From positions 186,001 through 250,000 of the forward strand of contig CAZMYT010000002.1 of NCBI GenBank assembly GCA_964570565.1: DNA of 64,000 nucleotides. Direction: 5' to 3'. The notes beneath the pieces were generated by a model. That model searched no databases. It saw only the letters and a list, made by a program, of their open reading frames with translations, and was not told the DNA's origin. Made by a program: the position numbers and the translations under genes. The DNA comes from W0P28-013 sp964570565 (GTDB taxonomy: Bacteria > Bacteroidota > Bacteroidia > Bacteroidales > Paludibacteraceae). Positions 6,843 through 16,968 of the stretch are shown in pieces. Within the stretch, counting starts at the first letter, position 1, and each line of letters opens with the position of its first letter.

Positions 6843-9326
6843 TTAAATAAACAAACTACCAATTTGATAAATAGCAAACGATAGCACCCATGCTATAACG
6901 GTAGTATATACCATGGTAAATATAGCCCATCCCCAGTTTGCTTCTTTTTTAATAGCCGCAATTACTGCTACGCAAGGGAAATAAATGAGGATAAAAATCA
7001 TAAATCCGAAACTCACTAGCGGTGTAAAAACTTTCTGACCCGACAAAGTTCCAGAATGATGTGTTTGCTCGGTAATTTTTTCTTTAAGCGTAGTCGAGTT
7101 CCCATCAGTATTTATATCTGCTTGATATAAGACGCCCATGGTACTCACTACAATTTCTTTTGCTGCAAGCCCTGACAAAATACTCACACCCATTTTCCAA
7201 TCGAATCCAAGTGGCGCGATAACGGGTTCTATGGCATGTCCCATTTTACCGATATACGATTGTTCTTGACGTTCCGATTCTTTTTGTATTTCAAGTAAGT
7301 TGATACTATCTGTTTTGGATGTTTGGTCTAAAATAGTGCTTTGTTCCAAAGCTGTTATTTGCGCATCATAATTTTGCGAATAGTTGATATCACGTGGGAA
7401 ATAACCTAAAGCCCAAATAAGTATAGACGCAAAAAGAATGACCGTTCCCATTTTTTTGAGGTATTGTTGCCCTTTATGCCACATGTGAATGGTGGTGTTC
7501 CGCATAGTTGGTATACGGTAAGGAGGTAATTCCATGACAAAAGGAACTTCTTTTTTTGCAAAAGCCACCTTTTTCATAATCAGTCCTACCAATGTGGCCA
7601 TCAGAATTCCAATGAGGTAAATGGCAAAGAGTACTAGTCCTTGATTGTTGGGAAAAATGGCTGATATAATGAGCACATATACAGGCAGACGTGCGCTACA
7701 CGACATGAATGGTGTGATAATCATAGTCAGAATACGATCTTTCCGATTGTCGAGCGTACGAGTAGCCATAATGGCTGGCACATTGCAACCAAACCCCATG
7801 ACTAATGGAATAAACGATTTCCCGTGTAACCCAATTTTGTGCATCAGTTTGTCCATAATGAATGAGGCGCGCGCCATATAACCGGAATCTTCCATTAACG
7901 AAATAAAGAAGAATAGAATCAATATGTTAGGCAAGAAAACAATCACGCCACCAACCCCGCCAATAATGCCATCGACCACTAAGTCTCGTATGGGTCCATC
8001 AGGTAGTGTAGTTTGTAACCATGCGCTAAAGAGTTTAACGCCAGCATCAATCCATTCCATAGGATAACTTCCAATGGTAAATGTGGCTTGAAACATGAGC
8101 CACATGAAAAAGAAAAATATAGGGAATCCCCAAATCCGATGCGTGAGTACATCGTCAATATCGCGTTTTTGTTTGCGTTTATCTGTTTTAGGGAATTTAC
8201 ATGTTTCCTTTAATGCGCCATCAATAAATCCATATTTTGCATCGGTAATGACGGTTTCCGACCGATCGTTGTATTCTTTTTCGATAAAGACAATGGCTTT
8301 TTCAGCTGCCGCCTTGATGGCTTCATATTGGTCGAACTGTTTAAGCCATTCGAGTGTTGCTTTGTCGGTTTCAAGTAATTTTACCGCAATGAAACGTGAA
8401 GATAATTTTACGCGTATATTTGGATTTTTCCAGATTTCAGCTTGAATATCATTAATGGCTTTTTCGATAACGCTGCCATAATTGATATGAATATGGCGTA
8501 CCGATGGATCTTTTTCTTCGTATACTTCAATTACTTTATCAAAAAGTTCTTCAATCCCTTTACCTTTAGACGCAACGGTAGGAATGATAGGGATTCCAAT
8601 CATTTCGCCTAAACTTTTATAGTCGAATTTAATACCTTTCGTCTCTAATTCATCGTACATATTGAGGGCAATCACCACCTTAATATTCATGTCGATGAGT
8701 TGCGTCGTAAGGAAGAGATTGCGCTCCAAATTGGACGCATCCACTACGTTGATAACAATATCTGGGTGTTTGTCGACGATGTGTTTTCGAACATAAAGTT
8801 CTTCGGGCGAGTATTCTGTGATAGAGTAGGTGCCTGGTAGGTCTACAATACGCAATGTGTAACCATCGCGTTTCATGGAAGCTTCTTTAGCATCTACAGT
8901 TACGCCGCTATAATTGCCTACGCGTTCATGAGCACCAGAAGCATGATTGAACAACGTTGTTTTTCCGCAGTTTGGGTTTCCAACTAGAGCGACATTTATA
9001 ATATTGCCTTTTTGAATAGCCGATTTTTTGAGTGTTTCCTCATCAATTACGCCATTAAATTCGGTGCTTAATAAATTCTTAGCTTCTTCTATCGACACAA
9101 CTTCTACCAACTGAGCTTCTGAACGTCGCAAGGAGACGTTGTAGCCCATTATTTCATACTCAACAGGATCTTGTAAAGGGGCATTTTTGATGACACGCAC
9201 CTTTTTCCCTTTTACAAATCCCATTTCTGTGATGCGTTTACGAAAAGCGCCGTGGCCTAAGACCTTGGTTATTATCGCTTCGTTTCCCGCTTTTATATCT
9301 GAAAGAGAAGTTGTTTCTTTTTGCAT
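6843..9326 (-). CDS. feoB: Ferrous iron transporter, FeoA-FeoB fusion
   Basis: An 827-residue protein. Residues 5-80 are an SH3-like FeoA domain. A G-protein domain follows, with G1 GNPNCGKTT at 116-124, a G2 Thr in GVTVDA, G3 DLPGTYS and G4 NMYD, then a membrane half with two Gate-type repeats (for example MGFGCNVPA and GLAAKEIVV). It imports Fe(II) across the inner membrane, with the GTPase domain gating flux. FeoA-FeoB fusions are common in Bacteroidetes. The gene leads a possible operon with the Cys-rich methyltransferase and the propeller protein. A -7-like TATTTTTG sits at 9359-9352 without a clear -33 partner. Length agrees with FeoAB fusions. Confidence 0.96.
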   Translation of the reverse strand: MQKETTSLSDIKAGNEAIITKVLGHGAFRKRITEMGFVKGKKVRVIKNAPLQDPVEYEIMGYNVSLRRSEAQLVEVVSIEEAKNLLSTEFNGVIDEETLKKSAIQKGNIINVALVGNPNCGKTTLFNHASGAHERVGNYSGVTVDAKEASMKRDGYTLRIVDLPGTYSITEYSPEELYVRKHIVDKHPDIVINVVDASNLERNLFLTTQLIDMNIKVVIALNMYDELETKGIKFDYKSLGEMIGIPIIPTVASKGKGIEELFDKVIEVYEEKDPSVRHIHINYGSVIEKAINDIQAEIWKNPNIRVKLSSRFIAVKLLETDKATLEWLKQFDQYEAIKAAAEKAIVFIEKEYNDRSETVITDAKYGFIDGALKETCKFPKTDKRKQKRDIDDVLTHRIWGFPIFFFFMWLMFQATFTIGSYPMEWIDAGVKLFSAWLQTTLPDGPIRDLVVDGIIGGVGGVIVFLPNILILFFFISLMEDSGYMARASFIMDKLMHKIGLHGKSFIPLVMGFGCNVPAIMATRTLDNRKDRILTMIITPFMSCSARLPVYVLIISAIFPNNQGLVLFAIYLIGILMATLVGLIMKKVAFAKKEVPFVMELPPYRIPTMRNTTIHMWHKGQQYLKKMGTVILFASILIWALGYFPRDINYSQNYDAQITALEQSTILDQTSKTDSINLLEIQKESERQEQSYIGKMGHAIEPVIAPLGFDWKMGVSILSGLAAKEIVVSTMGVLYQADINTDGNSTTLKEKITEQTHHSGTLSGQKVFTPLVSFGFMIFILIYFPCVAVIAAIKKEANWGWAIFTMVYTTVIAWVLSFAIYQIGSLFI

Positions 9327-9440
9327 AGGGATATGGTCTTGTAATTGTGTACAAAAATAGCCAATATTTTTGGTAAAAAATGCCCTTAAGAAAGCTATTA
9401 TACTAAAATCCCTAAAATGGATATGGAATCATTTCTTTAG

Positions 9441-10052
9441 CTATAATTGACCTGATTCTACTTGTAGAATAATACGTTCAATAAGTTCATCATTTTTGCC
9501 ACTGCCATATTCTGATTTAAGGTCGGCTCCAAATAGTTTGGCAAATAGTTGGTAAAAGCCAGCGGTGAAACTCCCACGGTAAACTTTAATAAGTTCGTAA
9601 GAGGTGGCATCACATTCACGGTCGATGAGCCTAATGAGGAGTTTACCTTGGCTAAAGGTCATCCTTTTAAAACTGCTTTCGTATTTTTTATAAATTTCCT
9701 TTTCAAATTTTTTCATGTAACGATCGCGATCGCGGTCGCTGCGCATGTGAATGAGCGTGTCGTTAGTTTCTTTAATGACTTTTGTTATCAGTTTTGAATA
9801 AGGAAGTGTTTTTTTTACATCACGCACTAATTTCCAATAATATTTTTCCTGTTGTTTATTCTTAAATTTCATCGGAGGAAAAATATAGACACTGTGCAAC
9901 TGGAACAGAAATATAGTGTCAGAGCCTTGCACTTCTATAGGCACACGATAACCAACCACTTTCCCTTCGGTATTTTTTAAAATGGTTGTTTGCGCCGACA
10001 GTTCAACTTGAATGAGGCCCAAAAGACAGAGTATGAAAAGTAATCGTTTCAT
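9441..10052 (-). CDS. DUF4294 family exported protein
   Basis: A 203-residue protein with an N-terminal signal peptide (to about residue 21, ending LSAQ). The body resembles the Bacteroidetes DUF4294 family: a short beta-rich start including the VYIFPPMKF segment, then long charged helices (RDRDRYMKKFEKEIYKKYES) and a conserved-looking LIRLIDRE segment. The family's function is not known. A -7-like TAATTTTG lies just 8 bases upstream of the ATG (10067-10060). It is transcribed toward feoAB but 114 bases separate them, so it is probably an independent unit. Confidence 0.7.
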   Translation of the reverse strand: MKRLLFILCLLGLIQVELSAQTTILKNTEGKVVGYRVPIEVQGSDTIFLFQLHSVYIFPPMKFKNKQQEKYYWKLVRDVKKTLPYSKLITKVIKETNDTLIHMRSDRDRDRYMKKFEKEIYKKYESSFKRMTFSQGKLLIRLIDRECDATSYELIKVYRGSFTAGFYQLFAKLFGADLKSEYGSGKNDELIERIILQVESGQL

Positions 10053-10150
10053 GATGGCACAAAATTAGTTATTTGTTGAGACACATTTGCATTTTTTAAA
10101 ACTTTTATCTATTTTTAGCTGCTTTTTATAATCAGACAAAAAGTGTGCCG

Positions 10151-10969
10151 ATGACTAGAATTTATCTGTTTTTATCGCTCTTATTTTTGGGGATTTTATC
10201 ACTTCACGCACAAGTAGCCACCATTGTGCCTAGCTCTTATGTGCCAGGTAACGCTTCGGTAGCCTATAATTCCGATTGGCAGCCATTTCAAAATCCAGCT
10301 GCTTTAGCACAAACTCAAAAACCAAGCCTAACCTTATTGTATGAAAATCGGTACATTACAAGTGAATTAGGAAATGCAGTTGCTAGTGTTGCTGTGCCTA
10401 CTAAATATGTCAACGTGGGTGCTTCGTTTTCTTATTTTGGTTATGCTGCGTATAATGAGATGTTATCATCTATCACCTTGGCACGTAGTTTTGGGCAGGT
10501 GTTGAACATTGGTGTGGAGTTTGATTATTACACGCTTTATTTGTCGCCTTCAGAGCGTTATCGTGGTACTTTGACAGCTCAGGTAGGTGTTCAATTGCAA
10601 GTTTTGCCTAATTTTGTGATTGGTTTCAATGTGTTTAATCCTGTTTTTTCACAAATTAAAACTGACTTACTGAAAAAGCCATTGCCTTCTGTGTTTAGTC
10701 TGGGTACAAATTATCAATTGCATGAAAAAGTGTCATGGTTGGTGCAAATTGATAAAGAGGTACATTCGCCTATGCGTTGGGCTACGGGCTTCGAATATAC
10801 ACCTTTCAAGGAATTTACGGTACGTGTGGGTGGTTATGGCTCGAATTATTTTGTACCAACTCTTGGAGCTGCTTTTGGATTTGATGGCTTTCGATTTCAT
10901 TTGCAAACAGAGTATCGTTATCCGTTGGGCTTAACGATGATGGGCGTTTTACAATACCAGTTTGAATGA
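10151..10969 (+). CDS. PorV/PorQ-like outer-membrane beta-barrel protein
   Basis: About 272 residues from the ATG at 10151 (GTG at 10145 is the only longer option). A signal peptide is followed by barrel strands. The FQNPAAL motif near residue 45 is the NPA signature seen near the N-terminus of the FadL-related PorV/PorQ/PorP families, and the end has barrel-like strands closing with Phe-Glu. In T9SS, PorV and PorQ act as outer-membrane shuttle or anchor proteins. This one is shorter than typical PorQ (about 330), so exact assignment is uncertain. It overlaps the next gene by 4 bases (ATGA), so the two are translationally coupled and probably work together. Confidence 0.6.
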   Translation: MTRIYLFLSLLFLGILSLHAQVATIVPSSYVPGNASVAYNSDWQPFQNPAALAQTQKPSLTLLYENRYITSELGNAVASVAVPTKYVNVGASFSYFGYAAYNEMLSSITLARSFGQVLNIGVEFDYYTLYLSPSERYRGTLTAQVGVQLQVLPNFVIGFNVFNPVFSQIKTDLLKKPLPSVFSLGTNYQLHEKVSWLVQIDKEVHSPMRWATGFEYTPFKEFTVRVGGYGSNYFVPTLGAAFGFDGFRFHLQTEYRYPLGLTMMGVLQYQFE

Positions 10970-12993
10970 AACGTGTGTGGCTCATACTAGTTTTGCTCCT
11001 ATCGTATGTGTATGCGCTGGGGCAAGAGGTGGCGATTAATCGTGTGATTGAAAAAATCTATAGTCAGCTGATGGAAACCAGTGAGTCTGAAATTGATTAT
11101 AGCGATTTATACGATGATTTAATTGCTTTTTACGAGCATCCTATCAATCTTAATAAAACTACACCAGAACAGTTATCACAACTCCGATTTCTGTCAGACA
11201 TTCAAATTGAGAATTTCTTTTATTACCTTTATAAAGCAGGTTATATGCGTACCATTTACGAGCTACAACTGGTAGAAGGTATGGATTTATTTACGATACA
11301 ATTATTAGTACCATTTGTAACAGTTGGTTCTGCCGAAGAGGTGTCGAATAGTTGGAAGTTTCGTGATGTGATGCGAGCTAGTCAACACGAATTAATAGCA
11401 CGGTTTGATGGTACATTTGAACCAAAACAAGGTTATTTACCCAATACTACACAAGCTTATCTAGGCAATCCATTCTATACATCGCTTAAATACCGTTTGA
11501 AAAGTGCCGATAAACTGCAACTAGGTTTGACCGCCGAAAAAGATGCGGGAGAACCGTTTTATGGGTCTTATAATACCGGTTACGATTCCTATTCTGGATT
11601 TCTACAAATCAATCAATTATGGAAATTCTCGTCAATTGTTGTTGGCGATTATCGTGCCAATTTTGGTCAAGGGTTAGTGATGCAACAAGATATGAGTCCA
11701 AGTAAATCGAGTTTGGTTACCAATGTAACAACACGCTCGCAAGGTTTAAAGCGTCACGCATCAACCGATGAATATAATTTTCTCAGAGGTGTTGGCGCTA
11801 CCGTTGCATTGGGCGATTTTAAAGTGTCCGTCTTTTATTCGTTTCGTCAAATGGATGCCGATACGTCGGGTGGTAGTTTTTCGTCATTTAAAACGGATGG
11901 TTTACATCGGCTAGCTGCTGATTTTGAGAAGAAACGCACGGTAAATCGTCAATTAGTAGGTGGTAATGTGACTTATCGTCATCGCTTTTTTCGTTTAGGT
12001 TTAACCGCTACTCAAACGTGGCTTGATGTGCCTTTAACCTACCAACCTGCACCTTATCAACTTTATTATTTTCGCGGACAATCGCAATTTGCCGGCAGTG
12101 TTGATTATCTCTTTGCGTGGCATGGATTTCAGTTTTTTGGTGAAACGGCTATGAACGATGCTGGCGGCGTAGCTACGTTGAATGGTTTGCTATTTGCTCC
12201 TATTTCGGTTCTTAATTTGGCGGTTTTACAACGTTATTATTCCCAAAAATATGACGTCTTTTTTGCCAATGCATTTAGTGAAGGCAGTCGCACCAACAAT
12301 GAAAATGGTTTGTACATTGGCGCAGAACTTAAACCAGTTCGCAAATGGAAAGTGGCAGCTTACGCTGATTTATTTCATTCGCCGTGGTTGGCATATCAAG
12401 TTAACAAGCCATCTTCTGGGTATGAAACATTGCTACAAGTAGATTTCATGCCAAGTCGTCAGGTGGAGATGTATGGCCGATTCCGATTTGAACAAAAAGA
12501 GAAAAATGTGCAAACTGGTGATGTGCAACCTACAACATTGGTAAGTGATATACAAAAAGCGTCATTGCGATATACAATTGCGTATCAAGTGCTACAAGTA
12601 GGATTTAAAAATATTGTAGAATGGAATTATGCACATTTAGGTGCCGACCAAACTTATGGTTTTCTGATGACACAAGACATTTCTTATACCTTGCCATGGA
12701 TTGATTTAACATTGGCCGCTCGGTATGAGTTTTTTGATGCGCCAGCTTACGAAAATCGTTTTTATGTGTATGAACGTGATGTGCCTTACGCTTCCTATAC
12801 ACCAGCATTATATGGTATAGGTAATCGTTGGTATGTAAATTTAGACTATCAAATTACATCGCGTTTGACACTGTATGTGCGAGTGGCTCAAACGTATTAC
12901 ACCGATAATAGGTTACAATTTGGAACGGGTGCTGAAACAATTCAAGGGCATCATCGTACCGATTTTCGTTTACACTTACAATGGAAGATTTAA
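10966..12993 (+). CDS. Helix-hairpin-helix protein with C-terminal outer-membrane barrel
   Basis: A 675-residue exported protein. After the signal peptide (to about residue 20) comes a helical region with two ComEA-like helix-hairpin-helix units (about 50-120): INLNKTTPEQLSQLRF followed by YELQLVEGMDLFTIQLLVPF. From about residue 135 to the end are repeated amphipathic strands rich in Tyr, Phe and Gly, ending in a barrel-type strand (DFRLHLQWKI). HHH units usually contact DNA backbone, so a periplasmic DNA-binding domain tethered to a barrel suggests DNA uptake or envelope DNA handling; this is an inference. Such HHH-barrel proteins recur in Bacteroidetes without a settled function. Start overlaps the barrel gene upstream by 4 bases. 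Confidence 0.72.
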   Translation: MKRVWLILVLLLSYVYALGQEVAINRVIEKIYSQLMETSESEIDYSDLYDDLIAFYEHPINLNKTTPEQLSQLRFLSDIQIENFFYYLYKAGYMRTIYELQLVEGMDLFTIQLLVPFVTVGSAEEVSNSWKFRDVMRASQHELIARFDGTFEPKQGYLPNTTQAYLGNPFYTSLKYRLKSADKLQLGLTAEKDAGEPFYGSYNTGYDSYSGFLQINQLWKFSSIVVGDYRANFGQGLVMQQDMSPSKSSLVTNVTTRSQGLKRHASTDEYNFLRGVGATVALGDFKVSVFYSFRQMDADTSGGSFSSFKTDGLHRLAADFEKKRTVNRQLVGGNVTYRHRFFRLGLTATQTWLDVPLTYQPAPYQLYYFRGQSQFAGSVDYLFAWHGFQFFGETAMNDAGGVATLNGLLFAPISVLNLAVLQRYYSQKYDVFFANAFSEGSRTNNENGLYIGAELKPVRKWKVAAYADLFHSPWLAYQVNKPSSGYETLLQVDFMPSRQVEMYGRFRFEQKEKNVQTGDVQPTTLVSDIQKASLRYTIAYQVLQVGFKNIVEWNYAHLGADQTYGFLMTQDISYTLPWIDLTLAARYEFFDAPAYENRFYVYERDVPYASYTPALYGIGNRWYVNLDYQITSRLTLYVRVAQTYYTDNRLQFGTGAETIQGHHRTDFRLHLQWKI

Positions 12994-13055
12994 CGTATTC
13001 AAACATCTTGGCAACAACTTTTTTCGTACTTTTGTAAATTGTAAAACAAGTAATT

Positions 13056-14144
13056 ATGACAACAAAAAAAGGTAAAGTATTGATGGCAATGAGTGGCGGT
13101 ATCGATAGTACTGTGTCTGCCATGTTACTTTTAGAACAAGGATATGAATTGGTTGGTGTCACCTTCCGTACGTACGATAGCATTAAGGAAAGTTGTTTAG
13201 CCAAAGAAAAAGGCTGTTGTAGTATTGATTCTATTATGGAAGCTAAACGCATGTGTGAAAAATTAGGATTTGAACATCATATATTAGATTTCCGCCAAAC
13301 GTTTAAAGACCATGTTATCTGTAATTTTATGGATGAATACATGCAAGGTCGTACACCAAATCCATGCGTACTATGTAATTCGTCGATCAAATGGGGCAAG
13401 TTGCTTGATATGGCCGATGAATTTGGTTGTTCGCATATCGCTACAGGTCATTATGCGCAAGTGATTCACGAAAATGGTCACTGGTTTTTGGGTAATGCGG
13501 TTGATGCTCAAAAAGATCAAACCTATTTTTTGTGGATGTTGACCGAGCAAAATCTATCGCGCACGCTCTTCCCGTTGGGCGGATTTACCAAACAAGAAGT
13601 CCGAAAAATGGCACTTGATCGTGGTTTTGAAAAATTGTCTCAAAAAACAGAAAGCCAAGAAATATGTTTTATTCCCGATAATGATTATCGTCATTTTTTG
13701 TCGGACAATGTAACTGATTTTTCCCAACAATGTCAACCAGGTGATTTTGTGAATACGAAAGGAGAAATCATCGGTCGTCATCAAGGATTCCCTAATTATA
13801 CCGTCGGACAGCGTAAAGGATTGGGTGTTGCCTTTGGTACACCCAAATATGTGATTGGCATCGATGCGTCAAAAAATCGTGTTATTTTAGGCGACCGTGA
13901 TGAACTGTTTTCTACTAACTTGCGTGCTACTGGCTGCCGTTTTACTTCGGTAGACATGTTGGCAAATAATAACCGAGTATTGGCTCGTATTCGTTACAAA
14001 AGTGCTCCTACCGAAGCTACAGTTGAGTTTGATGGACGTGTGGCAACGCTCGTATTTAAAGAACCAGTATGGGGTATTACGCCTGGACAATCTGTAGTTT
14101 TATATCAAAATGACCGCGTTATTGGCGGCGGATTTATCGCTTAA
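13056..14144 (+). CDS. mnmA: tRNA 2-thiouridylase MnmA
   Basis: A 362-residue cytoplasmic enzyme that thiolates U34 of tRNA-Lys, -Glu and -Gln. The PP-loop SGGIDST is at 13-19 and binds ATP. The thiol-transfer cysteines are Cys107 (in VLCNSS) and Cys204 (in QEICFIP). The family signatures GRTPNPC, GHYAQ and GQRKGLG are all present, and the length is typical. A -7-like TACTTTTG lies at 13027-13034. The stop codon overlaps the ATG of the next gene by 1 base, so translation of the protease downstream is probably coupled. The tRNA gene role is certain; why it is coupled to an exported protease is not obvious. Confidence 0.95.
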   Translation: MTTKKGKVLMAMSGGIDSTVSAMLLLEQGYELVGVTFRTYDSIKESCLAKEKGCCSIDSIMEAKRMCEKLGFEHHILDFRQTFKDHVICNFMDEYMQGRTPNPCVLCNSSIKWGKLLDMADEFGCSHIATGHYAQVIHENGHWFLGNAVDAQKDQTYFLWMLTEQNLSRTLFPLGGFTKQEVRKMALDRGFEKLSQKTESQEICFIPDNDYRHFLSDNVTDFSQQCQPGDFVNTKGEIIGRHQGFPNYTVGQRKGLGVAFGTPKYVIGIDASKNRVILGDRDELFSTNLRATGCRFTSVDMLANNNRVLARIRYKSAPTEATVEFDGRVATLVFKEPVWGITPGQSVVLYQNDRVIGGGFIA

Positions 14145-15718
14145 TGAAACGTATTTTTTACATATTAATTGGTTTATTTGGTTGTGTTCTTTTGAGCACA
14201 GCTCAGAACTATTATTTTGTAACGTTACACGATAAAGCGAATTCGCCTTTTAGTCTGTCACAACCTCAAGCCTTTTTGTCCGAACGTGCCATTGCGCGAC
14301 GTATCAAACATAATTGTCCCATTGATTCGATGGATTTGCCAATTAATACGGAATATTTCAATCTAATTAAAGCCACAGGTGCATCGGTTATACATGCGTC
14401 TAAATGGTTTAACGGTGTGACAGTTTTAGCTACCAATGAACAATATGACGCTATTCGAGGTTTGTCGTGTGTCGATTCGGTAGAACTTACTTGGGCTCCA
14501 TTAAGTCCTGTGCGGGGCATTCGTAAGAATCGTGTTGTATCAACCAATTTAAGTTATCCTAACTCCCAAGTGCAACATCAAATGTTGAATTTGTCGGTGC
14601 TACATAATGCTGGTTTTAGAGGTCAAGAGCTTCAAATTGCGGTATTGGATGATGGTTTCGAACATGTTAATACAATGTCGGCTTTTGATAGTTTACGGTT
14701 ACAGGGGCGTTTATTAGGAGCGCGCGATTTTGTTAATCCGGCAGGCTCTGTCTTTAATCAAGGAACACATGGCACAGCTGTTTTATCAACTATGGCAGCC
14801 AATGTTCCCAATAAGTTTTTGGGCACAGCACCTGAAGCTTCCTATTGGTTGTTTCGTACCGAAGATGATGATCCAGAATCGCATTTAGAAATTGACAATT
14901 GGGTGGCCGCCTTAGAAGTGGCTGATAGCTTAGGCGTGGACATTGTGAACTCGTCGTTAGGTTATACTGAATTTGACGATTCAAATCAGAATTTTACGTA
15001 TGCCGATTTAAACGGTCGTACCGCTCGTAATAGTTTGGCGGCTACGTGGGCAGCTCGTCGCGGCATGTTATTGTGCATTAGTGCTGGCAATGAAGGTGAA
15101 TTACCTTGGAGGTATATTTCTACGCCAGCCGATGCCGACAGTATTTTATGCGTTGGCGCAGTAAAAGCGGATGAAACTTTCAGCTCATTTAGTTCCGTTG
15201 GTCCTTCGTCTGATGGACGCGTGAAGCCTGAAGTGTGTGCTATGGGTAGTGCTGCCGCTGTAGTGAATAGTGACAATGTGGTCACGGTTTCCAATGGGAC
15301 TTCCTTTTCATCTCCCATTATGGCAGGCGCTGTAGCTTGTTTGTGGCAGGCTTTACCGTTGAAAACAAACATGGAGCTATTACAATTGGTTCTTGCAGCA
15401 TCCGATCGCTACACGTCTCCCGATTATCAATATGGATATGGTATTCCCGATTTAGGTTCTGTATATATGTCGGTGGTTGGCAATAAGCCTTCAACCCATG
15501 CCGATGCACGACCAATCTGTTATCCTAATCCTGTGGAAACGACTTTGTATATTTCTAACGCTAATACCATACAATGGCAATTATTTGATGTACAAGCTTG
15601 TGTGCAAGCATCTGGAAATTCGTGCAATATAGATTTTTCAAGGTTTCCGCAAGGTATTTATTATCTAAAATTGACCCAATTAGATAACGTGTTTATCTAT
15701 AAAATCATCCATAAATAA
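14144..15718 (+). CDS. Exported subtilisin-like serine protease with T9SS sorting domain
   Basis: A 524-residue S8 family protease. Signal peptide to about residue 20; an N-terminal prodomain-like region with the Bacteroidetes-typical FLSERAIARR (about 44-53). The catalytic triad is visible as Asp169 (AVLDDGF), His209 (GTHGT) and Ser387 (GTSFSSP), with oxyanion Asn316 (SAGNEG). Residues from about 450 form a type A sorting domain (YPNPVETTLYIS ... FPQGIYYLKL). It is predicted to be exported by T9SS and active at the surface or outside. It overlaps mnmA and xseA by 1 base at each end (TAATG), an unusual place for an exported protease. The substrate is unknown. Confidence 0.93.
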   Translation: MKRIFYILIGLFGCVLLSTAQNYYFVTLHDKANSPFSLSQPQAFLSERAIARRIKHNCPIDSMDLPINTEYFNLIKATGASVIHASKWFNGVTVLATNEQYDAIRGLSCVDSVELTWAPLSPVRGIRKNRVVSTNLSYPNSQVQHQMLNLSVLHNAGFRGQELQIAVLDDGFEHVNTMSAFDSLRLQGRLLGARDFVNPAGSVFNQGTHGTAVLSTMAANVPNKFLGTAPEASYWLFRTEDDDPESHLEIDNWVAALEVADSLGVDIVNSSLGYTEFDDSNQNFTYADLNGRTARNSLAATWAARRGMLLCISAGNEGELPWRYISTPADADSILCVGAVKADETFSSFSSVGPSSDGRVKPEVCAMGSAAAVVNSDNVVTVSNGTSFSSPIMAGAVACLWQALPLKTNMELLQLVLAASDRYTSPDYQYGYGIPDLGSVYMSVVGNKPSTHADARPICYPNPVETTLYISNANTIQWQLFDVQACVQASGNSCNIDFSRFPQGIYYLKLTQLDNVFIYKIIHK

Positions 15719-16965
15719 TGTCTGAACAGCACTCGTTATCTCTTTTAGAACTCAACGAACAGGTTAAACAAACGCTTAAACTGTCGTTTGCTATGCCTGT
15801 GTGGGTACGTGCTGAAATAGCTGAATTGCATGAGAATGCCAATGGACATTGTTATTTGGAATTTGTCGAAAAATCATCCGATTCGGATTTAATTGTTGCC
15901 AAACAGAAGGCGATGATTTGGTCCTTTACCTATCGCCTATTGAAACCTTATTTTGAATCGTCAACAGGCACTGCGTTAGCCGTTGGCATGAAAGTGTTGG
16001 TGTCTTGTCAAATAGAGTTTCATGAATTGTATGGCATGAGTTTGAATGTGCGTGATATCGATCCGATATTCACCGTAGGCGAAATGGCTGTCCGTCGTGC
16101 CGAAATTATTCGTCGCTTGACCAGTGAGGGCGTTGCTGATATGAATAAACAATTGGAAATACCATTTGTACCGCAACGTATCGCTGTCGTTTCATCGGCT
16201 TCTGCCGCAGGATTTGGCGATTTTCAAGATCAGCTTGAAAACAATGCATTTGGTTACCAATTTTATGTCAAACTGTTTCCTGCTGTGATGCAAGGTATGC
16301 AGACTGAAGAGTCTGTGATAAAGGCATTAGGAAAAATTGCTGATAATCAAGACTTATTCGATGTAGTGGTCATGATTCGTGGTGGCGGTTCCACTTCCGA
16401 TTTAGCCGCATTTGACAATTATAATTTGGCGTTGCATTGTGCACAATTTCCCTTACCAATCATTAGTGGCATTGGACATCAACGTGACGATAGTATTGTC
16501 GATTTGGTGGCGCATACGCGGGTTAAAACACCAACAGCAGCAGCCGAGTTTTTAGTGGATTGTGTGCAGGATTCCGATGCTTTTGTTACAAATATGGCGA
16601 GTTCGTTGGCCAATCAGGTTCGTTTAATAATCACTGATGCTCAAAATAGGCAGCAAACGGAAATTATGCGTTTGCCTCAACAGGTTAAACAAATAGTCAA
16701 TGGTGCACAACTAGTTTTACAAGCGCAAAATTTTAGTATAAAACAGGCCGTAAAAAAGGTCATTTCAAACGAAGAAAAACGGCTTGATCTGTTGACTCGA
16801 TTTGTGGAAATGTCTGACCCTTATTTCGTGTTGAATCGGGGTTATTCTTATACTGAGAAAGATGGTAAAAAAATCAGTTCCGTTTCTCAATTGGCCGTTG
16901 GCGACCAAGTAGATACCTACTTTAGCGATGGAAAAACGACATCAATTATTAATAAAACAACCTGA
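15718..16965 (+). CDS. xseA: Exodeoxyribonuclease VII large subunit
   Basis: A 415-residue subunit. The N-terminal OB-fold region (about 1-105) includes VWVRAEIAELHENANGHCYL, the usual start of this family; the central catalytic domain carries IAVVSSASAAGFGDF, VMIRGGGSTSDLAAFD and SGIGHQRDDSIVD, the hallmark motifs of XseA; coiled-coil helices follow, and the C-terminus has the YSYTEKDGK segment. With XseB it degrades single-stranded DNA to oligonucleotides. It starts 1 base inside the protease stop codon and is followed by xseB after 3 bases. Length is near the usual 400-450. Confidence 0.95.
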   Translation: MSEQHSLSLLELNEQVKQTLKLSFAMPVWVRAEIAELHENANGHCYLEFVEKSSDSDLIVAKQKAMIWSFTYRLLKPYFESSTGTALAVGMKVLVSCQIEFHELYGMSLNVRDIDPIFTVGEMAVRRAEIIRRLTSEGVADMNKQLEIPFVPQRIAVVSSASAAGFGDFQDQLENNAFGYQFYVKLFPAVMQGMQTEESVIKALGKIADNQDLFDVVVMIRGGGSTSDLAAFDNYNLALHCAQFPLPIISGIGHQRDDSIVDLVAHTRVKTPTAAAEFLVDCVQDSDAFVTNMASSLANQVRLIITDAQNRQQTEIMRLPQQVKQIVNGAQLVLQAQNFSIKQAVKKVISNEEKRLDLLTRFVEMSDPYFVLNRGYSYTEKDGKKISSVSQLAVGDQVDTYFSDGKTTSIINKTT

Positions 16966-16968
16966 TAT

